Position numbers and translations under genes: made by a program. From Arthrobotrys musiformis (Eukaryota > Ascomycota > Orbiliomycetes > Orbiliales > Orbiliaceae), in assembly GCA_036971715.1 (NCBI GenBank), contig JAVHJL010000001.1:2542001-2606000 (forward strand): 64,000 bases of DNA, given 5' to 3'. Positions 57,847 to 64,000 of this stretch are shown here, piece after piece. How positions within the stretch are numbered: position 1 is the first letter of the stretch; each line of letters starts with the position of its first letter. The notes below the pieces were generated by a model that ran no database searches, had not been told where the DNA came from, and saw nothing but the letters and a program-made list of their open reading frames with translations.

Positions 57847-60800
57847 CTAGAACGAGCCGACGCTTATCCGATTCTTTGCGAAACTATTCCTCGGACTGGA
57901 AGTCGGGCTCTTCTTTGGGCTTTTCGCAAACAACGGGCTCTTCGGTGGGCTGTGGGATCCACCCTTTGCAACCTTCGGCTTGCCATTCACGCTACCCTTG
58001 GGACTTTTGATTCTCGGTGGGCTCTTCGGTGGGCTTCCCATGCTGTTCCTCGGGCTGGCGAATGGGCTGCCGTTCTTTGGGCTTTCCTCCTCGCTGACAG
58101 CTCCCTCGGATGAGAAGAACTTCATGATGGCACGGATACCTCTTGGGCCGAGCCCGTTCTTGGGGAAACAGATATAGATCGGATCTTCCTCGGCACCCAA
58201 CTTCTGCCTGAATTCGCTCTTGTTGATCAACCTGAGAGAAGAGACAATGGACTGGTACGACTTGGCAAGGAACTTCATTCTCAAGCCACCCATGTGGTGA
58301 CCGCCGGAAAGGCCAGTGGTGGCAGAACCTCCGAAGGTCACGCTCTTTGCGCCAGCAGAAGCGGCATTGTGCAAAGCGTGGGTGATAATGTATTCGCTAG
58401 TTCCGCTCGGGGCGCCAGGGAACTCGAGTGCGTACTTGACTTGATATCCGTGTTCGTTCGAGAGCTGGGCGAGCACCAAGAGAGCATGGACATTGTCGTC
58501 CTTGTCCGTGGCATAGAAGTAACGACGATGCTCCCAGTCAACCCATGGATTCAACTCAGTCAAATGGACCTGAGTTCCCTTTCGGTTGTTCATCCAATCC
58601 TGCATCCTCTGGTCGCACTTGGCCTTGATCTCGGGAGTGACTTCACCGGGTGGTACGTCACTGATCTTGATTCCCTCCTTCTTTGCATGTCTGATCTTGC
58701 GGGCGACGTTGTCATCCTCAGCTGCAGGATCGACCGATGGGTCGACTCTCTCTTCGGCGGTACAGCTAAGTGTGCTCCAACCGAACTTTCCACCGAGTAC
58801 CTCTTCGCCATCCTTTCCGACGAGCAACCAGATCGGCTTCAATTCAAGCTCATCCTTAATGAACTTGATGAACTTCCTCATGATCATCTCGTATTGCGAT
58901 CGGTCACAAAGTGGATCACCGATGATGATCGCATAGTGGTCTTGTGGGACGTAACCACAGGCAGCGCCAGTATCATCATCTCGCCAAACGCGATATCTTT
59001 CATCGAGCCACGAGGTATTCGAAGCGTCACCGTAGTTGGCAATAAGCTTCGTGAGCGGTTGCAACTCCTTGGTTGGTACATCATCGACAAACACCGGCTT
59101 GTTCTTCCATGGAGGGTTCAACGTGCTAGCCTCTGGGTGACGAAGGACGGAAACTGGGGGTTGTTTGGGCAAGCTTCGGGGATCTCTGTGGAAGAGAGAG
59201 GCATGGCGAACGTCTCCGAGGTTCAACAGCAACATCACCACACGCTCCAGACCAACACCACCGCCTCCGTGTGGGGGAGCACCGAACTCGAAGCCTTCGA
59301 GGTACTCCTTCATCGTAGAGGGCTGGATGGATTTATCTAGCATACGCTTCTTGAGCATCTCCGGGTTGTGAATACGTTGGCCACCCGAAAGGATTTCCTG
59401 GCCTCGCAGGAAGATGTCGAAGGAGTTGGTGTAGTGAGAATCTTCGGGATCCAACATGGTGTAAAACGGACGAGCGGAGAGAGGGAACTTGTCAATGATG
59501 TAGAAGTCTGTGCCGTACTTCTCCTTGACCAGACCACCGAGGCGAATTTCGGCACGAGTGCTCAGATCCTCATGTTCATGAGGAATACTGCCATCTTCTT
59601 CCTTATAGCCGGCATCGCGGAGCATCTTGATACCTTCCTTAAAGGGGATTCGAGGGGTCTTGTCCAGCCAGACAAGGTCTTCGTGAGGGAACTGCTGCTT
59701 AACTGTGTCTAACTCATGACGGTATCTTTCGTACACGCCCTTGAAGATTGCCTTGAACATGTTATCGATCATATCGAGAACTTCATGGTAGTGCTCTTCA
59801 AATGCCATCTCAAGATCGAGGCCGGTAAATTCGGTCAAATGTCGGTGGGTATTGCTGTCTTCGGCGCGGAAAACAGGGCCGATTTCGTAAACTCTCTCGA
59901 AATCAGCGATAACGCTCATCTGTTTGGCTAACTGGGGGCTCTGTGCTAGGAAAGCATCCCGGTCGAAATATTTTACTTTGAAAACGCTGGCTCCGGACTC
60001 GGTAGCGGCTCCTTGGAGCTTGGGAGTGTGGATTTCGATAAATCCCTGGCCGTCGAGGAATGTACGGAAAAGGTTACAAATACCAGCATTGATTCTGAAA
60101 AGAGCTTGGGATGGAGCGGTTCTAAGGTCTAGGATTCGGTTGCTGAGAAGGGTTCTGGTATTGATGTGGTGGCCACGGCTGGTTTCCTTCTCGGAATCTT
60201 GCTTCGAGATCTCGGCTTCGTATACGGTGAATGGAAGGTCCTCGGAGACCTCTGAAATAGCATGGAATTCTCTAATGAGGATTTCTTGTTCGTGGATGGT
60301 GGCGGCCTTGACGGTTTGGGCGGCCTTCCGAATGATACCTTTTACGAGGACGACGGATTCGACACCAATGTGGTCTGCCCACTTGATCATATACTCGGAA
60401 GCTTGACTTTCCTTCTCCTCGAGGACACCCTGGATGGTGAACTCCTTTTGCCTGAAGATGAAGAAGGCAAGACCGGAGCTAAGCTTCCTGATAGTGTGGA
60501 CTCTTACTCTGAGGGTTACCTCTTCCCCTTCGTGGGCAGCGGTGATATTTGCGATCTTGAATCTGGCCTCATTCTTTCTCTCCTGGGACTGGTTGATGGG
60601 TAGGACACCGTATCTCTGCTGAAGCTCGTCAGGCTCAAGTTTTGCAGCAAGAGCAGCTTCCATCTTTCTCTTCTCTTCGAGCTCGTGTTCTCGTCTTTCG
60701 TTGATGATGACCCGAGTCTCTTTCTGCTCTCTTCTTTCTTGTTTTCGAGCTTGGTTTTTGCTAACCTGGTTCTTTTCCTCGCCACTAGACTTTGATTGTA

Positions 60801-60930
60801 AGGAGGAAGCTGATTGTCCGCTGGACCCGTCACCGTTCACTTTTTCATTGATGGGGGGGATTGAACGAGAGTTTTCTTTGATAGCACCCGTAGCACGGAG
60901 CTTGTGCAGTGCTCTTCTGAGAGCCGACAT
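57847..60930 (-). CDS. erdS: Ergosteryl-3beta-O-L-aspartate synthase (AspRS-DUF2156 fusion)
   Basis: A single exon of 1027 aa. Residues ~1-120 form a basic, charged N-terminal extension; ~125-235 the OB-fold tRNA anticodon domain; ~260-590 the class IIb AspRS core with QSPQLAKQ (330-337), motif 2 FRAEDSNTHRHLTEFTGLD (354-372) and motif 3 GGGGVGLERVVM (555-566). Residues ~595-940 are a DUF2156/MprF-like aminoacyl-tRNA transferase domain. This exact fusion is the fungal ErdS, which charges tRNA(Asp) and transfers Asp to the 3-hydroxyl of ergosterol, changing membrane sterols. Residues ~945-1027 are a Ser/Pro/Lys-rich tail with repeated KSP and SPK motifs, possible phosphorylation sites. A conventional cytosolic AspRS must be encoded elsewhere, unless this protein serves both roles. 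The partner hydrolase gene (erdH) is not in this window. The leader holds tandem AAAAGAT repeats just before the ATG. Confidence 0.96.
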   Translation of the reverse strand: MSALRRALHKLRATGAIKENSRSIPPINEKVNGDGSSGQSASSLQSKSSGEEKNQVSKNQARKQERREQKETRVIINERREHELEEKRKMEAALAAKLEPDELQQRYGVLPINQSQERKNEARFKIANITAAHEGEEVTLRVRVHTIRKLSSGLAFFIFRQKEFTIQGVLEEKESQASEYMIKWADHIGVESVVLVKGIIRKAAQTVKAATIHEQEILIREFHAISEVSEDLPFTVYEAEISKQDSEKETSRGHHINTRTLLSNRILDLRTAPSQALFRINAGICNLFRTFLDGQGFIEIHTPKLQGAATESGASVFKVKYFDRDAFLAQSPQLAKQMSVIADFERVYEIGPVFRAEDSNTHRHLTEFTGLDLEMAFEEHYHEVLDMIDNMFKAIFKGVYERYRHELDTVKQQFPHEDLVWLDKTPRIPFKEGIKMLRDAGYKEEDGSIPHEHEDLSTRAEIRLGGLVKEKYGTDFYIIDKFPLSARPFYTMLDPEDSHYTNSFDIFLRGQEILSGGQRIHNPEMLKKRMLDKSIQPSTMKEYLEGFEFGAPPHGGGGVGLERVVMLLLNLGDVRHASLFHRDPRSLPKQPPVSVLRHPEASTLNPPWKNKPVFVDDVPTKELQPLTKLIANYGDASNTSWLDERYRVWRDDDTGAACGYVPQDHYAIIIGDPLCDRSQYEMIMRKFIKFIKDELELKPIWLLVGKDGEEVLGGKFGWSTLSCTAEERVDPSVDPAAEDDNVARKIRHAKKEGIKISDVPPGEVTPEIKAKCDQRMQDWMNNRKGTQVHLTELNPWVDWEHRRYFYATDKDDNVHALLVLAQLSNEHGYQVKYALEFPGAPSGTSEYIITHALHNAASAGAKSVTFGGSATTGLSGGHHMGGLRMKFLAKSYQSIVSSLRLINKSEFRQKLGAEEDPIYICFPKNGLGPRGIRAIMKFFSSEGAVSEEESPKNGSPFASPRNSMGSPPKSPPRIKSPKGSVNGKPKVAKGGSHSPPKSPLFAKSPKKSPTSSPRNSFAKNRISVGSF

Positions 60931-63900
60931 TGCTGCCGTATTTTTTTATATCTTTTATCTTTTATCTTTTATGTTATTTTTAGCTTTTGCCTGCTTCCCT
61001 GTGAGAGGTGGTTAACGCTAGTTAGACGGCAGCAGCAGGTTGAGGGAGTTGTCAATGTGGTGATGATGCAATGGTGATATCAGATGTTCGCTGCAAAGGG
61101 AAGGCAGAGCGGCAGAACTCGAATGACAGGTGTTGATGATGTTGGTGTTTTAACAGTGTTGATGCTGGCGTCGGTGGTAATCGATAAACAGATGAGCTGG
61201 GGACTATATTATATCATATAAAACAGAATTAGAGTCCGTATTCCTTCCCTTCTCCTGATGAACAAAACAGAAAGCTAACGAGGGCCTTTTCTAGCAGACC
61301 CCCAAGCCCATACATTGATTAGAATTTATATGGGCCGGCTTGAGCGGGATGTCATGTCACGCAAATGCGAATGCAATGTTGCAGTTTGCGCAGGAATGAC
61401 GGTTCAGGCAAATCAGCCCGTTTGGGACTGCGAAAGGCGCATGCCGGGACGGATGACGTCAACGGGCAGGAATAGACCAAAACTTACACAAGCTTCCTAA
61501 CCAGAAATACGCTACTCCTGCAGATATGAGATATAGGATATATTGGAATGGATATGGAGAGACAAGAGACACGACAGGAGAGGGTTCTTTATATAATGGT
61601 ATGGTAATAATGCTGTGGTGTTTGTTGGGGGCGGATTGTTAAATAGAGTTGAAGGTACGGCTTGGGCTAACTGCTGCTAACTTATAACTATACGACAGAT
61701 CCGGAACCCGAGGGATATGCTAATATATTATATAGAATGGAAGGGAGGAGAAAAAAGTACAGTTACCGGACGGGCCTTCGGTTTAGCCTTTTAAAATACT
61801 TTCCCTTCCGGCTTTTGTCTGGCTGGGTGGCTGGCCTCGCGCGGAACTCCGTCACTAATTCCATGCATTTCCAGGTCCCGTTAATAATGAATAATGCAAT
61901 ATGCCCGTGGGTTTCTCTCGTTGAAGTAGTGGAGCGCACGAGTGGTGGGGTGCTCTACCTGTGCAGATGTCTCGTCCGCGGACAGACCACTTTCACGAAC
62001 GACGGGCGGCATGCTTCGGTCAGCAGCTGCTTCCCTACTCCGACTTGACTCGCCTTGACTCGCTTTTTTTATTTTTTATTTTATGATTACATACACGCTT
62101 ACGCTATGCAAGGTGCTCGACCGGGCCCTTGCTAGCTAGCTGAGTCGGTATTTAGTAGCTAGCAGCTAGCTGTGATGCTAATTCGTACGGCAGACTCTCC
62201 GCCAATTGCACGGGTCCAAAGACCGCCTGAGTGGGCCGACCTGGTACCCTCCATTCTCTCCCATTACATTCAATATGTGCATTGTACCTAGGTATTGTAC
62301 AGTACATAGAGCTTCGAATCAAAAAGAAAAAGAAAATAAAGGGAAAGCGTATAGTCGCTCGCATCTACCGGCTTTGGGAACGAGTTTGAAAGTCACTTTT
62401 ATCTAAACTTTAGCTATCATGAAAGTTTCTTCGAACTCGACAGGCACAGATCGCAGCCATTGGGAGCTTAGTCTTCGGATTACCCCCTCCCCACCCTCCC
62501 ATTTCTGTTTCTCATATCAAATCGATCTCCTTGCTAAATCTGTGGCCGGTGTTTGATTGTTATTACCGACTGCTGCACGCTGGCTGCTGTGCCTCGGGTT
62601 CGGTAAGAGCAGACTTCCTCGAAATTTCGTGCGGAATTACGTCATGTTTGCTTGGAAATAACGGCCGGCTCTTACCACACACGCTAACTTTACTATCGAT
62701 CTTGGTCTCTCGCAAATGTCCGCTCGTCCTCAAAAATTTTTCTTCTATAAAAAAAATAAAATTTTGATAGCGCGGCGGGAACATGCAACCTGCCCAAAGG
62801 AACAAGGCAAGGACACCTGGTAAACCTGACCAGAAACTAAGTAGCTTCAAAAAGTCGGTAACAGCGAAAAAGGTGTTATCGGGGCGGCGTCTTTTTTTTA
62901 TGTCTTACTCAGCGGACCCCGGACATTAGCTCTAGAAGCTACTTTGGTAGTACCTCTTTGCATTACATGAAGAGGAAAAAGCTTGAAGTCTAGGTAAATC
63001 GGGGAATGTTGGGGTATCGAATCCAATCAATCATTCTTCCAGATCCGAACAGATCCGGCCGATAGCTACGAAGGACTTGGTCGTTTTCTCTTTACGGGGC
63101 GCTTGCATATGACTTTTTTTGGTTGGTGGGAGGAGGAGGAGTATGAATAATCAATTTAATGGGCCCCGCTGATTATGAAATCAAACTTATTCATTCGTGC
63201 TAAATTGTATAGTCATGAAGTTTAAAAGTCTGGAAGAGTTTCAGAGATGGCGCATATAGGGTGTGCCCAATTGCGAAGTCACTAGCTATCCAAGATACTT
63301 GGAAGGCCCAGCCGGACTTGCGGTTGGCTTACTGCCCGGTCGAGGCGAGGGGTCCTTCTGACTACCTACCTACTGACCGACCCTTGGATCGATAGATCGA
63401 TGCTAAGCTTCTAAGCTTCTCGTTAATTATAAACTGGTTCATGTACAAACCGTATTCGATGTCGCTCGAGGTGGTGGTCGAGGATCTCTCGATTTGCCGA
63501 AGGAACCCTACGGCAAACGCTAAAGAGCCTGTAGGGGAGGTGATCACAAGCTTTTCCTGCCAATGCACTACTGTAGGAGCTGTGGGGTTTTCGGAATTTA
63601 AGGATGTCGAAACGGATCTCGGAACCATTTTACAGCCGCGCTATGGAGGTATCTATACCGATTGAGTCACTTTTCGAATTTTCTCTTGACCTTTGACCAA
63701 CTGGAAGAATCACGTTTGGTCTTTTCGTGCATGCATGGGCCATCACGAGTTCCTTCCGCTGTTTTATATATTAATAGAAGGAGTTTTATATAGGGAGAGT
63801 TTCGGGGTTTGTCCGGGGAGGTGAAAGAGATCTCTTCTCTCTCTCAAGCTCTTGAATTTTTTTTTCTTGGGCTCTTGGGCATGTAGTTTTGGCGAGGTAT

Positions 63901-64000
63901 GCCAAGCTCGGTAGATTCTTGCCGGGTGGTGATATGACAAGCGGGTGACCTCAGAGCTTCGTCGATTTCTCGATATACTCCGGAAAGCCCCAGGTTCTTT
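60931..64000. other. Upstream region of erdS and right-edge spacer
   Basis: About 3.1 kb. The first few hundred bases are the erdS promoter and leader (minus strand), with (AAAAGAT)n next to the ATG. The rest has only short frames on both strands; a 74-codon ATG frame at 63441-63665 is the most protein-like but has no recognisable feature. Confidence 0.5.
63787..63792 (+). promoter_or_regulatory. Possible TATA box of a gene beyond the right edge
   Basis: TATATA is followed about 40 bp later by a CT-rich tract (CTCTTCTCTCTCTC). This resembles the TATA plus pyrimidine-tract layout at the isochorismatase gene, so a plus-strand gene may start outside the window. Confidence 0.3.

Noticed and set aside
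58294..59340. 348-codon open frame (+) inside erdS
   Set aside because: It is the antisense shadow of a highly conserved coding region and has no family resemblance of its own.
63441..63665. 74-codon ATG open frame (+) near the right edge
   Set aside because: Protein-like composition, but no domain, signal or splice support, and an equally long frame overlaps it on the other strand.

Overview
The window looks like chromosomal DNA of a filamentous ascomycete (Pezizomycotina). Evidence: short spliceosomal introns of about 54-104 nt with GT..AG ends and CTRAY-like branch points; an aspartyl-tRNA synthetase fused to a lipid aminoacyltransferase domain (the ergosteryl-aspartate synthase architecture, known only from fungi); a CFEM protein (fungus-specific); and a large NLR-type STAND protein with a DUF7708-like N-terminus. 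Species cannot be read from the sequence. All gene models below were spliced by hand by following reading frame, donor and acceptor.

Layout. 0.9-11 kb holds four metabolic or housekeeping-type genes: a mitochondrial-type hotdog thioesterase-like membrane protein (+), a secreted isochorismatase-family hydrolase (+), a 2OG-Fe(II) oxygenase (-) and a free-standing AlaX-type alanyl-tRNA editing protein (-). They are separated by long, AT-rich, gene-poor spacers.

12.8-40.6 kb is the unusual part. A 2088-aa NLR-like protein (-) is followed by a 1467-aa protein of unknown function (-). Divergently from that across a 1.4-kb shared promoter region comes a 1137-aa protein of unknown function (+), then a 2058-aa DUF6603 protein with three H-type lectin repeats at its C-terminus (+), and a 774-aa acidic Gly/Asn/Glu-repeat protein (+). 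The two unknown giants carry motifs that I recall, from memory only, from uncharacterised bacterial proteins, and the DUF6603 family occurs in bacteria and fungi. None has a visible signal peptide. I propose that the three giants form one uncharacterised, possibly horizontally acquired, intracellular lectin-bearing system, with the NLR as a possible sensor or partner. This is the best candidate for a new system in the window.

43-46.3 kb holds two small secreted cysteine-rich proteins (a 10-Cys protein and an intron-containing CFEM protein with a polyproline/CxCxCxC tail). 46-50 kb is largely non-coding. 50-61 kb returns to conserved genes: a PMC1-type vacuolar Ca2+-ATPase (+), an unrecognised fungal protein (-) and the ergosteryl-aspartate synthase ErdS (-). 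The last 3 kb has no gene I can support. I found no tRNA, rRNA, CRISPR array or intact transposon.
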